Shown in pieces: positions 26,887-36,440 of a DNA stretch of 63,408 nucleotides. A program made the translations under genes and the position numbers. The notes beneath the pieces are model-generated. The model saw nothing but the letters and a program-made list of their open reading frames with translations, did no database searches and had not been told where the DNA came from. How positions within the stretch are numbered: position 1 is the first letter of the stretch; the number at the start of each line of letters is the position of its first letter. This DNA is from Prosthecochloris sp. (GTDB lineage Bacteria > Bacteroidota > Chlorobiia > Chlorobiales > Chlorobiaceae): the NCBI GenBank assembly GCA_015482705.2, contig JADMLA020000043.1, positions 1 through 63,408 of the forward strand, written 5' to 3'.

Positions 26887-27561
26887 ATGAACAACCCGAC
26901 AAATACTCCAATAGCGGTCGTCCTTGCCACGAACAACAAAGACAAGGTCAAAGAGATCAAACCTCTTCTGGAAAACATCGCTCCTGAAATCACGGTTTAT
27001 TCCCTTTCCGATCTTCAGGTAGATATCGAGATCGAGGAAACCGAAAAAACCCTCGAGGGTAATGCAAGGCTTAAAACCGATACTGTTTTCAACCTTCTTT
27101 CGAATCGATTTCCGTTTCTCGTTACCGTTGCTGACGACACCGGCCTGGAAGTCTCTGGCCTGAACGGTGCCCCCGGAGTGTATTCAGCGCGTTTCGCCCC
27201 AATGCCCGAAGGAAAACCACCGACCTACGACGATAATGTCAACCATCTTCTCAAGATGATGGAAAGCATAACTGACAGAAAAGCCCTGTTCCGGACAGTC
27301 ATAGCGCTCAAAGGTCGTATACCGAAAAACCATGCTCCGTTGCTCTTTGAAAAAACGGTAGAAGGTTCTGTTGAAGGAACGATAGTGAAAGAAAGGACCG
27401 GCAATAACGGGTTTGGATATGATCCGATCTTTTGGGTAAATTCAGCGCAGGTAACTTTTGCACAAATGAGTACCGAAGAAAAAAACAGGTTGAGTCACCG
27501 GTCCCGTGCCGTTAAAAAAGCTGTCGAAGAGCTGCGCCTGCTTCTCGACGAAACCCCCTAA
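26887..27561 (+). CDS. rdgB: dITP/XTP pyrophosphatase (HAM1 family)
   Basis: A 224-residue house-cleaning nucleotidase that removes non-canonical purine triphosphates. Motifs: VLATNNKDKVKEI at the start, VADDTGLEVSGLNGAPGVYSAR (catalytic Asp pair) and TGNNGFGYDPIF near the end. It is slightly longer than E. coli RdgB. Upstream at 26832 a strong GGAGGAAACAGA site leads into an eight-codon frame (MESRKSNE) that ends before this gene; see rejected items. Confidence 0.93.
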   Translation: MNNPTNTPIAVVLATNNKDKVKEIKPLLENIAPEITVYSLSDLQVDIEIEETEKTLEGNARLKTDTVFNLLSNRFPFLVTVADDTGLEVSGLNGAPGVYSARFAPMPEGKPPTYDDNVNHLLKMMESITDRKALFRTVIALKGRIPKNHAPLLFEKTVEGSVEGTIVKERTGNNGFGYDPIFWVNSAQVTFAQMSTEEKNRLSHRSRAVKKAVEELRLLLDETP

Positions 27562-27582
27562 CTCTCAATCATTTAGAATGTT

Positions 27583-28431
27583 ATGAGCCTTTTGGAAGCC
27601 ATCGTTCTCGGTATAGTTCAAGGGCTCACGGAGTTCCTGCCGATCAGCAGCACGGCTCACCTTCGTATCGTTCCGGCTCTCGTAGGTTGGCAGGACCCGG
27701 GAGCACCATTCTCCGCAATAGTTCAGATCGGAACGCTCGCTGCAGTCCTTGCATACTTTTACCGTGACATCATCAACATCTCAAAAGCGTTCATCACCGG
27801 CCTACGTACAGGAAAACCGTTCGAAACACAGGATTCCAAAATGGCCTGGATGATTGCTGCAGGAACGATCCCCATAGTGGTCTTCGGTCTGTTTTTCAAA
27901 ACCGAAATAGAAACAAGTCTCCGCTCTCTTTACTGGATAAGTACAGCGCTCATTGTACTGGCAATCATGCTGACTCTTGCGGAATGGTTGATGAAGTACC
28001 GGGCAAAAAAAGGGCAGCAACCACTATCAATGCACGACATAGGCTGGAAAGAAGCCCTGCTGATCGGCCTCGCCCAGAGTATTGCATTGATTCCCGGCTC
28101 TTCACGTTCAGGCGTCACGATTACCGGCGGTCTTTTCATGAACCTTTCTCGCGAAACAGCGGCAAGATTTTCCTTTCTGCTTTCACTTCCGGCGGTTTTC
28201 GCAGCCGGAATCTATCAGTTGTATGAAACATGGGACTCTCTCATGGCCTCGAGCAATGAACTCATCAATCTTATTGCGGCGACATTCTTCGCCGGTGTCG
28301 TCGGTTACGCCTCCATCGCCTTTCTTATCAACTACCTGAAAAATCACACGACATCGCTCTTCATCTTCTACCGTATCGCTCTCGGTGTCGGGATACTCGG
28401 CTTGATCACCGCCGGTTACATCCAGCCGTAG
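27583..28431 (+). CDS. uppP: Undecaprenyl-diphosphatase (BacA)
   Basis: A 282-residue polytopic membrane enzyme that recycles the cell-wall lipid carrier by dephosphorylating undecaprenyl diphosphate. Both family signatures are present: GIVQGLTEFLPISSTAHL near residue 10 and IPGSSRSGVTI near residue 165. About eight helices. It starts 21 bases after rdgB. Confidence 0.96.
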   Translation: MSLLEAIVLGIVQGLTEFLPISSTAHLRIVPALVGWQDPGAPFSAIVQIGTLAAVLAYFYRDIINISKAFITGLRTGKPFETQDSKMAWMIAAGTIPIVVFGLFFKTEIETSLRSLYWISTALIVLAIMLTLAEWLMKYRAKKGQQPLSMHDIGWKEALLIGLAQSIALIPGSSRSGVTITGGLFMNLSRETAARFSFLLSLPAVFAAGIYQLYETWDSLMASSNELINLIAATFFAGVVGYASIAFLINYLKNHTTSLFIFYRIALGVGILGLITAGYIQP

Positions 28432-28448
28432 AAGAAGAAAAGGGTTGT

Positions 28449-28628
28449 CCACGAATGAGCACGAATTTCAAAAAGAAAGAGAAACCGATAAGGCAATGAT
28501 TCTTCAGATTAACGATACTACTTCTTGCATATACAACCACTCATTGTTCGGTTATTTGTTTTTTCAACTTCGGTCGAAAAAAAATAACCGATACTCTTCA
28601 ATTCGTGAAAATTCGTGCTCATTCGTGG
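28449..28628. repeat. 180-base element bounded by a perfect 20-base inverted repeat
   Basis: CCACGAATGAGCACGAATTT at the left end and its exact reverse complement at the right end enclose about 140 bases of AT-rich, non-coding sequence. Adjacent bases continue with related ATTCGTG/CAATGTGGATCAA words. The same ATTCGTG words recur near 53.3 and 54.5 kb. It fills most of the 381-base gap between uppP and the PHP gene. It could be a small non-autonomous element or a long-stem transcript; no target duplication was recognised. The rest of the gap (28629-28812) holds no gene. Confidence 0.7.
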
Positions 28629-28812
28629 ATCAATGTGGATCAATTACAATAGACCTCACCCGGTAGAGCTTCCCCTCTCTTTCCGCCAGTTACCCGTCAC
28701 CATCTCAGCAACTATTAGGGGCAAAAAATAATTCTCTTTTGTATCATCAATAGCGGAAAATTTTTATATATATAGGTATAGTAACTAATAATACAACAAA
28801 CACTTTTAGGCC

Positions 28813-29673
28813 ATGCCATACAGCTTGTCGGGTGTAGGGCATAATGGCTTTGAAAAAGCAGATTTACATATACACACAAAATGTTCAGACGGCGTCTTTA
28901 CACCGGAAGAAATTGTCGAAAAAGCGAAAAAAACCGGATTAAAGGCCATAAGTATCACTGACCATGATTCTGTTTTAGGAATTGACAAAGCAAAGCCATT
29001 AGCCAGCGAATACGGCATAGAGCTTATTAACGGTGTAGAAATGAGCTCTACATACCAGGGTCATGACATTCATATCCTGGGATATTTTTTCGATTACAAA
29101 AACTCGGCACTCAAGAGTTATCTGGACCATTGCAAACAGCTCCGGACCGAACGCGCGGAACGTATGGTTGGCAAGCTTGCAGAAATGGGTGTCAAGATCG
29201 AAATCGAGCAGATCATATTAAAGGCTCAGAACGGCAGTGTCGGTCGTCCGCACATTGCGGCAGTTCTGCAAGATGGTGGTTTCGTGAAAAGCTTCAGCGA
29301 AGCTTTCAGCAAATATCTTGGCTCTCATAGTCCAGCTTACGTTAAAAGCATTGAAACGCCCCCTGCCGAGGTCATCAGGCTTATCAATGAAGCTGCTGGG
29401 TTGTCATTTCTCGCTCACCCGGGACAGAACGTCCCGGATGAAATTCTCCGACACCTGATCAATTTCGGACTTGACGGCATCGAAATCATTCATCCTTCTC
29501 ATGATACCTACAAGGAAAATTACTACAGAGAAATAGCAAACGAGTATTTTCTGCTCTTTTCTGGCGGTTCCGACTACCATGGACTGAAGGACCAGGAAAA
29601 AGACCTTTTTGGACAGATAACGATACCTTATGAATGGGTAACGAAAATGAAAAGCAGGATAGTTACCGTTTAG
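28813..29673 (+). CDS. PHP-domain phosphoesterase
   Basis: A 286-residue PHP-family metal-dependent phosphoesterase. Metal motifs: ADLHIHTKCSDG (residues about 17-28), SITDHDSV, GVEMSS, then AHPGQN and SGGSDYHGLK. It resembles the RNase AM/TrpH branch acting on 3',5'-nucleoside bisphosphates or 5' ends of RNA. If that activity holds, it could also act on PAP. Substrate not determinable here. The Mla-like genes follow 7 bases downstream. Confidence 0.87.
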   Translation: MPYSLSGVGHNGFEKADLHIHTKCSDGVFTPEEIVEKAKKTGLKAISITDHDSVLGIDKAKPLASEYGIELINGVEMSSTYQGHDIHILGYFFDYKNSALKSYLDHCKQLRTERAERMVGKLAEMGVKIEIEQIILKAQNGSVGRPHIAAVLQDGGFVKSFSEAFSKYLGSHSPAYVKSIETPPAEVIRLINEAAGLSFLAHPGQNVPDEILRHLINFGLDGIEIIHPSHDTYKENYYREIANEYFLLFSGGSDYHGLKDQEKDLFGQITIPYEWVTKMKSRIVTV

Positions 29674-29680
29674 CACCACT

Positions 29681-30475
29681 ATGACGCGATCAGTTACCGG
29701 AACGTTTTTATCCAACATCAATCTCTCGATAAAAGAGTTTTTCCTGACAATGCAGGAATTTTTCCTTTTTTCGGTGAGAGCTTTCGCGACTATCCCAAAA
29801 ATAAAGCGCTACTGGCGTGATTTTCTCGACCAGGCAACCATCGCAGGCACCGATTCGCTGCCGATCGTCCTTGTCAGCTCGATATCGATAGGCGCCCTAC
29901 TCGCGGTAGAGGTTGGAAATCTCCTCGAGGATTTTGGGGCAAAAACAATGCTCGGGCGTTCTACAGCCCTCTCGGTCATACGTGAACTCGGTCCCCTTAT
30001 CATGGGCCTTATGCTTTCGGCAAGATACGGGTCACGTAATGGAGCCGAACTCGGTGCGATGAAGATATCCGAACAGATCGATGCCCTTCGTGCATTCGGA
30101 ACCGACCCCGTAGCCAAGCTTGTCATGCCCCGTCTGACCGCCGCTCTCATCGTCTTTATTCCGCTGACTGCGATCGCGGACTTCGCCGGCCTTTACAGCG
30201 CAGCGCTCTTGGCGGAACATTATCATAAAATAGATCCTGGGATTTTCTGGAATGCGGTTTTTCCGAGACTTGTGCTCAAAGACTTCGTGGTCGGCTTCCT
30301 CAAAGCCCCTGTTTTCGCAATTATCATTACCCTTGTCAGCAGTTTCAACGGTTTTATCGCTCAGGGAGGAACTGCCGGTGTCGGGAGATCGACAATCAAA
30401 GGCATTGTAGTGTCATCGGGTTTGATTCTTGTTGCTAATTTTTATGTTTCGAAACTGGTACTCGAAAACATGTAG
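29681..30475 (+). CDS. mlaE: MlaE-family phospholipid ABC transporter permease
   Basis: A 264-residue membrane protein of the MlaE/YrbE family with five or so helices. Core motifs: VSSISIGALLAVEVGNLLEDFG, a RELGPLIMGLMLSARYGSRNGAELGAM-type segment with the conserved ELG/GAELG, and EQIDALRAFGTDP (the family DAL-A-G-D loop). It forms the inner-membrane channel for lipid movement between membranes, with the following ATPase and MCE protein. Confidence 0.93.
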   Translation: MTRSVTGTFLSNINLSIKEFFLTMQEFFLFSVRAFATIPKIKRYWRDFLDQATIAGTDSLPIVLVSSISIGALLAVEVGNLLEDFGAKTMLGRSTALSVIRELGPLIMGLMLSARYGSRNGAELGAMKISEQIDALRAFGTDPVAKLVMPRLTAALIVFIPLTAIADFAGLYSAALLAEHYHKIDPGIFWNAVFPRLVLKDFVVGFLKAPVFAIIITLVSSFNGFIAQGGTAGVGRSTIKGIVVSSGLILVANFYVSKLVLENM

Positions 30476-30519
30476 TATATGAACAGGCATAGAATAACAG
30501 AGCCGAACCACCTGACTTC

Positions 30520-31254
30520 ATGATTGAACTGCAGGATGTAACATTACGATACGGAAACCGGGAAATCCTCAACAAGGTATCCCTGACTATCGAAGATAAC
30601 AAGATCAAAGCGGTTCTCGGCCCGAGTGGAGTTGGAAAAAGTACCATCCTGAAACTCATTTTAGGTCTTATCAAACCGAATTCCGGCAGAATTCTGATTG
30701 ACGGCGTCGATATCACGCTGCTTAAAGAGTCTAAAATGTATCCTATCCGGCGTAAAATGGGAATTGTTTTCCAGGGCAATGCACTTTTCGATTCGATGAC
30801 AATCAGTGAAAACATGGGATTCTTCTTACGAGAAAACCTCAAGTTGTCGGAACAAGAAACGGAGCAGAAAGTTCGCGAGCAGATAGCGTTTGCAGGGCTC
30901 GAAGGGTACGAAGACGCCCTGCCGGAAAATCTGAGCGGAGGGATGAAAAAAAGGGTTGCCATAGGTAGAGCACTGATTTTCAATCCCGCAATGATACTGT
31001 TTGATGAACCGACGGCAGGACTCGATCCGGTCAGTTCAAAAAAAATTCTCGGCCTGATCAGCTCTTTGAGGCAAAAAAACAACCTTGGCGCCGTTATCGT
31101 CACTCATATTATCGACGATGTTTTTCAGGTCGCAGACAATGTCGCCGTTCTCTACAAGGGTGAAATCATTTTTGATGACGATACGGAAAAACTGCACGAC
31201 TCGACTCACCCATTCATACAATCGATCCTGTCGGACAAGATACTCGAACAATAA
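30520..31254 (+). CDS. mlaF: MlaF-family ABC transporter ATPase
   Basis: A 244-residue ABC ATPase: Walker A GPSGVGKSTILKLILG near residue 39, Q-loop GIVFQGNALFDSMT, signature LSGGMKKRVAIGRAL, Walker B MILFDEPTAGLDP and switch His in VTHIIDD. LSGGMKKR and the Q-loop sequence are typical of MlaF rather than sugar or peptide importers. It energises the MlaE-like permease upstream. Confidence 0.95.
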   Translation: MIELQDVTLRYGNREILNKVSLTIEDNKIKAVLGPSGVGKSTILKLILGLIKPNSGRILIDGVDITLLKESKMYPIRRKMGIVFQGNALFDSMTISENMGFFLRENLKLSEQETEQKVREQIAFAGLEGYEDALPENLSGGMKKRVAIGRALIFNPAMILFDEPTAGLDPVSSKKILGLISSLRQKNNLGAVIVTHIIDDVFQVADNVAVLYKGEIIFDDDTEKLHDSTHPFIQSILSDKILEQ

Positions 31255-31273
31255 TTATCAATAACCGTTTGTA

Positions 31274-32155
31274 ATGAGAAACCCTAATACACTCAAATGG
31301 AGCGACCTTAAAACAGGTATCTTCTTTGTGATCGGTCTTGGCCTTGCTGCTTATCTCGGCCTCGTTGTCGGAAAGAACTCGAGTCTTTTCAAAAGCGTCA
31401 CGAGGGTACAGATGATGGCACAAAACGTCGGCAGCCTGAAGGAAAACAACTTCGTATCGGTTTCTGGAAAAAAGATCGGTGTTGTATCGAAAATGGACTT
31501 TCTGAACCGTAACGATTCGCTTTACGTCCTTGTTGAAATGCGTCTTGAAGAAGAATTCGCCCCCATTGTCACAAAAGACTCCAAAGCCCGCATTATTTCG
31601 CTGGGAATTCTCGGGGATAAGTATGTCGATATCACAACCGGCACAGGAAAACCGGTAAAGGAAGGTGATTTCATCACGCTCGACGAAAGTGAGACAGGCC
31701 TGGACAACCTTACCGCTACCGCCGGGGAAGCTATAGGCCAGATCAACACATTGCTCGACAACATCAATAACGGCAAAGGACCTTTAGCCAAACTGCTCGG
31801 CTCCGAAAAAATGGCGGGTGACCTCGAAAAAACAATGGAGAACCTGAAAACAGTATCGGCAGAACTCACGATGTTCACACGTGAATTGCAAAATGGCAAA
31901 GGGCTGCTTCCCAAACTCATCAAGGATAAGGATTTTGCCTCCGAAACCGAAGACACAATCACCAACATCAAACAGGTCGCTGCAAGAACGGACTCACTTA
32001 TGCAGAAACTCAACAGTGAAGAAGGCACCATCGGGCAGCTTCACTCGAATCCGGCACTGTATTCCAATCTCAATGAAAGCCTTGCCGATCTCGATTCACT
32101 GCTTATCGATCTGAAGGAAAATCCAAAGCGTTACGTACGTTTTTCGTTGTTCTAA
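31274..32155 (+). CDS. mlaD: MlaD-like MCE-domain lipid-binding protein
   Basis: A 293-residue protein with one N-terminal membrane helix (TGIFFVIGLGLAAYLGLVVG) and an MCE domain (about residues 38-120: NVGSLKENNFVSVSGKKIGVV, then LGILGDKYVDITTGT). A long C-terminal helical region has two similar halves, each with a NGKGxLxKL-type motif. It delivers lipids or hydrophobic molecules to the MlaEF core. No MlaB, MlaC or MlaA genes lie in the window. Confidence 0.9.
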   Translation: MRNPNTLKWSDLKTGIFFVIGLGLAAYLGLVVGKNSSLFKSVTRVQMMAQNVGSLKENNFVSVSGKKIGVVSKMDFLNRNDSLYVLVEMRLEEEFAPIVTKDSKARIISLGILGDKYVDITTGTGKPVKEGDFITLDESETGLDNLTATAGEAIGQINTLLDNINNGKGPLAKLLGSEKMAGDLEKTMENLKTVSAELTMFTRELQNGKGLLPKLIKDKDFASETEDTITNIKQVAARTDSLMQKLNSEEGTIGQLHSNPALYSNLNESLADLDSLLIDLKENPKRYVRFSLF

Positions 32156-32187
32156 CCCATTGCGGAGCGATGTTTACCGTTTGAACC

Positions 32188-33330
32188 ATGAAACCACAGA
32201 AGAGGCTGTATATATTTCTGGCCGCTGTCCTGTTCGCAACCTCACTCCATGCAGCGGCAAGCGCCGCGAACAGGTTCGAAGCGGTCGAGACTCTGGTGGA
32301 ACAATCGATTGCCGACAATGTTTTTCCTGCAGCGAGCATCGCCGTCATATACAGGGATAATGTGGTTTTTCATAAGGCGTTCGGCCATATGACATATGGT
32401 AAAAACTCACCTCCTGTCGATACATCGACCATTTTCGACGTTGCATCTCTGACCAAACCGATAGTCACGACAAGCATCGTCATGCAGCTCAGCGAAAGGG
32501 ATTCGCTGAACTTGGATGCACCCGTATCGAGTTATATTCCCGAGTTTTCGCAAAGCGGAAAAGAAAATGTCACCGTAAAAAACCTGCTCCTGCACAATTC
32601 CGGGCTCATTGCCCACAGATTCCTGATCAAAACATCCCGAACAGCCGATGAAGCTATAGCCTCCATCTACAATGAACCGCTTCGAACCCAGACAGGAACA
32701 AAGACAACATACAGCGATCTCGGTTTTATCACTCTCGGTAAAGTTATCGAGCGGGTGACAGGCAATTCACTCGAGGAAAACTTCAGTGTACGCTTTTCCA
32801 AGCCTCTCGGCATGCAATCGACCTTGTTCAACCCTCCGAAGGCTCTTCATCCACGGATAGCACCAACGGAAAAAGATACTCTTTGGTCCCTCACCAAACC
32901 GAGGCCACTCGTACACGACCATAATGCAGCTCTTCTTGGAGGAATTGCCGGGCATGCCGGACTTTTCTCAACAACCGAAGACCTTCTTGTATTTGTGCAT
33001 ATGCTCCTTCAGGAAGGCCGTTACGACAACCGTGTTTTTTTCTTACCTTCGACCTTGAAACGCTTTACCCGAAGAAACCTGGGTTCGCGAGCTCTAGGCT
33101 GGGACCTTCGATCTCTTAACGGGAGTTCCTCATCCGGTCAATATTTTTCCGCCAGAACGTACGGACACCTTGGCTATACAGGCACCAGCATCTGGATAGA
33201 CCCCGAAAAAGAACTTGCCGTCATAACGCTCACCAATCGGGTTCACCCCACATCGGAAAACACCAAAATCCGCAGGTTCCGCCCCCTCCTGCACGACGCG
33301 GTCGTTAAATGTCTGGATCTTGACGAATAA
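32188..33330 (+). CDS. Secreted serine hydrolase, beta-lactamase (class C/EstB) family
   Basis: A 380-residue protein with an N-terminal signal peptide (KRLYIFLAAVLFATSLHAAA). The penicillin-binding fold has the nucleophile in SLTK (FDVASLTKPIV, near residue 87), the Tyr motif in TTYSDLGFITLGKVIE and the third element in HLGYTGTSIWID. Likely activities are esterase, D-aminopeptidase or muropeptide trimming; antibiotic hydrolysis is not implied. It follows the Mla genes by 32 bases and faces convergent repeats and rnr. Confidence 0.88.
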   Translation: MKPQKRLYIFLAAVLFATSLHAAASAANRFEAVETLVEQSIADNVFPAASIAVIYRDNVVFHKAFGHMTYGKNSPPVDTSTIFDVASLTKPIVTTSIVMQLSERDSLNLDAPVSSYIPEFSQSGKENVTVKNLLLHNSGLIAHRFLIKTSRTADEAIASIYNEPLRTQTGTKTTYSDLGFITLGKVIERVTGNSLEENFSVRFSKPLGMQSTLFNPPKALHPRIAPTEKDTLWSLTKPRPLVHDHNAALLGGIAGHAGLFSTTEDLLVFVHMLLQEGRYDNRVFFLPSTLKRFTRRNLGSRALGWDLRSLNGSSSSGQYFSARTYGHLGYTGTSIWIDPEKELAVITLTNRVHPTSENTKIRRFRPLLHDAVVKCLDLDE

Positions 33331-33430
33331 GTGAAACGTGATTCTTGAGGGCGGCATGACTTCTTTCTTCCCGTCATTCACGGGCCCGCGCCACCCTCCT
33401 TGTCATCCTCACGGGCCTGCCACCTTCCCG

Positions 33431-33689
33431 CCCTGTCATCCTCGGGCAAGCGAAGCGCGACCCGGGGATCCATCTTTCAATGAACGTCATCATGGATGCC
33501 GCATCGAGTGCGGCATGACTTCGGAAGGCTTAAATTCCTATTCGGGGGAGCATGACCTCTCCCACCATGCTATCCTCGCGGGCCTGCCCCTTTCCCTCCC
33601 TGTCATCCTCGGGCAAGTGAAGCGCGACCCGGGGATCCATCTTTCAATGAACGTCACCATGGATGCCGAATCGAGTGCGGCATGACTTC
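33431..33689. repeat. Two direct copies of a 92-base palindromic-repeat unit
   Basis: Two nearly identical 92-base units (33431-33522 and 33598-33689) differ at only a few positions. Each joins hairpin B (GTCATCCTCGGGCAAG... GGGGATCCAT) to hairpin A (ATGCCGCATCGAGTGCGGCAT) through a 20-base linker. Shorter partial copies lie just upstream (33385-33430). Together they fill the 484-base gap between two convergent genes; the remainder (33690-33780) holds no gene. Confidence 0.9.
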
Positions 33690-33780
33690 CCGCCATTCCC
33701 CATTACCGATTACCTACAACCCCGTTACCTTTCTTACGAGGAAACGGATGTTCGAATCGGGAGTCATCAATAAGCGGGCG

Positions 33781-33805
33781 AAAAAAAACCGGCCAAATTG
33801 GCCGG
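33781..33805 (-). terminator. Rho-independent terminator of rnr
   Basis: On the minus strand CCGGCC, a five-base loop AATTT, GGCCGG, then eight T. It starts shortly after the rnr stop, as expected for an intrinsic terminator. Confidence 0.85.
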
Positions 33806-33814
33806 CGATTAGCT

Positions 33815-36196
33815 CTATGCCAGCTGCAGATCGATCGTCCTGCGCTGCATGTCCACTTTCAGAATCTTCACCTTGGTGCGATTGCCGATCTGCAGTCTTT
33901 TTTTTCTGCGTTTGCCGATCAGCGAATAGGTCGATTCATCATATTCGTAGTAATCGTCCGTTAAATTTTTCATATGCACCAGACCTTCTATCGCGAACTC
34001 TTCAAGCCTGACGTAAATGCCGAATTCAGTTGCACCCGAAATGATTCCCGAATACACTTTTCCCACATGGGACGACATATACTCGACCTGCTTCAGCTTG
34101 ATGGACTCGCGTTCAGCTTCCATAGCGCTCTTTTCCCGCTCGTTGGCAACCTGACAAACCTGATCGATTTTTTCGGAAATATCGGTCAGCCGTTTTGAAG
34201 GAATCTTCCTTCGGCTTTTACGGTAAGCTTCGTATTCAAATAACAGGCGATGAACGACCAGGTCCGGATATCGTCTGATAGGAGAGGTAAAATGAGTATA
34301 ATACTCGAAACCAAGTCCGAAATGCCCATCGTTTGCACTGGTATACTGGGCCTTGGCCATTGAACGCAAAACCAGTTCATTGACCAGGAACTCGACGTTG
34401 GTGCCATGCACCTGTTTCAGGAGATCACGGAGAGCTTTTGAGCTGATTTTCGGCACCCCTCCCTTCCCTTTACCGTTCAGTTGAATATTGTAGCCGATCT
34501 TACGGACGAAATTTGCAAGAATACCAACCTTTTCCTCCTGCGGCGAACCATGCACCCTGTATATGGATGGGTGACCTGCCTTGTTTTTCAGTGCGAATTT
34601 CGTGCTGATATATTCAGCGACCTTGCGGTTGGCGAGGAGCATGAATTCTTCGATCAACCGATGACTGTCGAGCCGCTCTTTCTTTACCAACTCGACCGGT
34701 TCACCCTTACTGCCAAGCTTGAATCGTACCTCCTCTGTTTCAAATTCAAGCCCGCCTTCGCCGAGTCTTTTATCCCGAAGGGTTGTGCTGATTTTGTCCA
34801 GCAGACTCAGCTCCCTGAAATATTTCCCCTTGCCGTTGTTGAGCACTTCCTGGACATCTTCATACGTAAAACGCTTTTTTGAATTGATCACGGTCTTCGC
34901 AAACTCGTGCTGCATAACCTCTCCGTTCGCTTTCATTTTGAAGAAAACGGAAAACGCCATACGATCAACACCGGGATTGAGACTGCAGATCTGTTCGGAG
35001 AGTCTCGATGGAAGCATGGGAATAACGCGGTCGACCAGATAAACCGAAGTGGCCCGTTTCAGTGCTTCCCTGTCAAGCGGAGAACCTTCTTCGACATAAT
35101 GCGATACATCCGCAATATGCACCCCGACTCTGTAAAGCCCCCTCGAGAGAGTCTCGATGGAAAGAGCATCATCGAAATCTTTCGCATCGACCGGGTCTAT
35201 GGTAAACACCGTCTTACCACGGATGTCTATTCTGCCATCAATATCGGAGTCTGAAATAGTTTCACTCAGAGATTCAACATAGTCGAGCAGCTCCTCATCG
35301 AAGGTTTCATCGATCCCTCTGCTCCTCGCTATGGCGCTGACTTCCACCTCCGATGCCCCGGCTTCACCAAGAACCTCAAGAACAACGGCTCGTATATCCC
35401 CGTTTTTCTGAAACTCGAGATTACCTGCAACAACTTTCTGACCGTCGATCGCACCTCCGGAATCCTTTATCCTGACGTTGATCTGAGGCAGAATTTTCTT
35501 CAGGTCCGGCACCAGAACAAATTTCCGGTTTTTACGAACAAGCGTTCCTACGATCGTATGCAGAGCCCGTTTGATGACTTTCGTAACGAGGCCTTCACAT
35601 CGCTGATGAGGAGTTTGTTGAGATTGATAGGTTTTGGGAACTTTGGTAACCAAAACCTCGACCTCGTCACCATGTATCGCATCACCGAGAGATTCAGCTT
35701 TGATAAAAATATCGTCATCGTAACCTTCGACCTGCACAAAACCATATCCATTGGGATGGGTTATGATTGCACCGGTATACAGCTGATCAACTTTGTAATG
35801 TTGTTTATCCGGTCGGGGAAATTGCCTGGTCTGGACGAGCACGTCCTCATAGGTAGGAAGCTCCTGTCCGGCAAGCCCGTAACAACGCTTCGAATCCTTA
35901 TCGAGCACCCCCTCTTCCTGCAGCTTGTGCAGTACATACCAGAACCCTGGAAGATGCCGGGATTCCTCGTAACCAAGAGTCTTGGCAAGCGCTACGGAAC
36001 GAAACCGTTCACCGTCATGGTCCGATAAAAAATTGATGATCTCGGAAGCAATCGATGCTTCACCTTTCCTGACCAGAAACTCGTTGATCAGAATATGGTC
36101 GTTCGGCTTGACCCGCTTTTCACCGGGTGAATGAGGAATGCTTTTCTTTTTTCTTTTCGGCGACTTCGTCTTCTGGTCCTTCTTTCTTCTTCCCAC
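33815..36196 (-). CDS. rnr: Ribonuclease R
   Basis: About 793 residues of the RNB exoribonuclease family. A Lys/Arg-rich N-terminus is followed by a winged-helix region, cold-shock domains, the catalytic RNB domain with IDPVDAKDFDDALS (metal aspartates, near residue 280) and HIADVSHYV, and a C-terminal S1 domain near 715-793. It degrades structured RNA 3' to 5'. The start is uncertain: I took a GTG (GRRKKDQKTKS), while an upstream TTG would give 809 residues; neither has a clear ribosome site. An intrinsic terminator follows. Confidence 0.92.
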   Translation of the reverse strand: MGRRKKDQKTKSPKRKKKSIPHSPGEKRVKPNDHILINEFLVRKGEASIASEIINFLSDHDGERFRSVALAKTLGYEESRHLPGFWYVLHKLQEEGVLDKDSKRCYGLAGQELPTYEDVLVQTRQFPRPDKQHYKVDQLYTGAIITHPNGYGFVQVEGYDDDIFIKAESLGDAIHGDEVEVLVTKVPKTYQSQQTPHQRCEGLVTKVIKRALHTIVGTLVRKNRKFVLVPDLKKILPQINVRIKDSGGAIDGQKVVAGNLEFQKNGDIRAVVLEVLGEAGASEVEVSAIARSRGIDETFDEELLDYVESLSETISDSDIDGRIDIRGKTVFTIDPVDAKDFDDALSIETLSRGLYRVGVHIADVSHYVEEGSPLDREALKRATSVYLVDRVIPMLPSRLSEQICSLNPGVDRMAFSVFFKMKANGEVMQHEFAKTVINSKKRFTYEDVQEVLNNGKGKYFRELSLLDKISTTLRDKRLGEGGLEFETEEVRFKLGSKGEPVELVKKERLDSHRLIEEFMLLANRKVAEYISTKFALKNKAGHPSIYRVHGSPQEEKVGILANFVRKIGYNIQLNGKGKGGVPKISSKALRDLLKQVHGTNVEFLVNELVLRSMAKAQYTSANDGHFGLGFEYYTHFTSPIRRYPDLVVHRLLFEYEAYRKSRRKIPSKRLTDISEKIDQVCQVANEREKSAMEAERESIKLKQVEYMSSHVGKVYSGIISGATEFGIYVRLEEFAIEGLVHMKNLTDDYYEYDESTYSLIGKRRKKRLQIGNRTKVKILKVDMQRRTIDLQLA

Positions 36197-36440
36197 GCAA
36201 TAATCTTTTTTAATAATTTTCAATTGAACAATGACTTTCAGCAATCATTCATCATCAGGTATACACTTCCTTTCACCGTTTAATGAACACAGAAGGCATT
36301 TTTCCTACACAAACGTCATGACCCCACCTGCTGCAACGCAGAAGCAGCCTAAGTTGTTAATATTAAAAAAGAAAATCTTCATAACCAATTATGTTTCAAA
36401 CATTTCACATGACACTGCCGTCATCATCGACCGTTACACC

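Noticed and set aside
32188..33330. Antibiotic-resistance beta-lactamase
   Set aside because: The fold is shared by esterases and peptidases; the motifs fit the EstB-like group and the context is housekeeping.
33338..33685. 115-codon open frame in the repeat region
   Set aside because: It consists of the two 92-base repeat copies and repeats its own peptide; no ribosome site.
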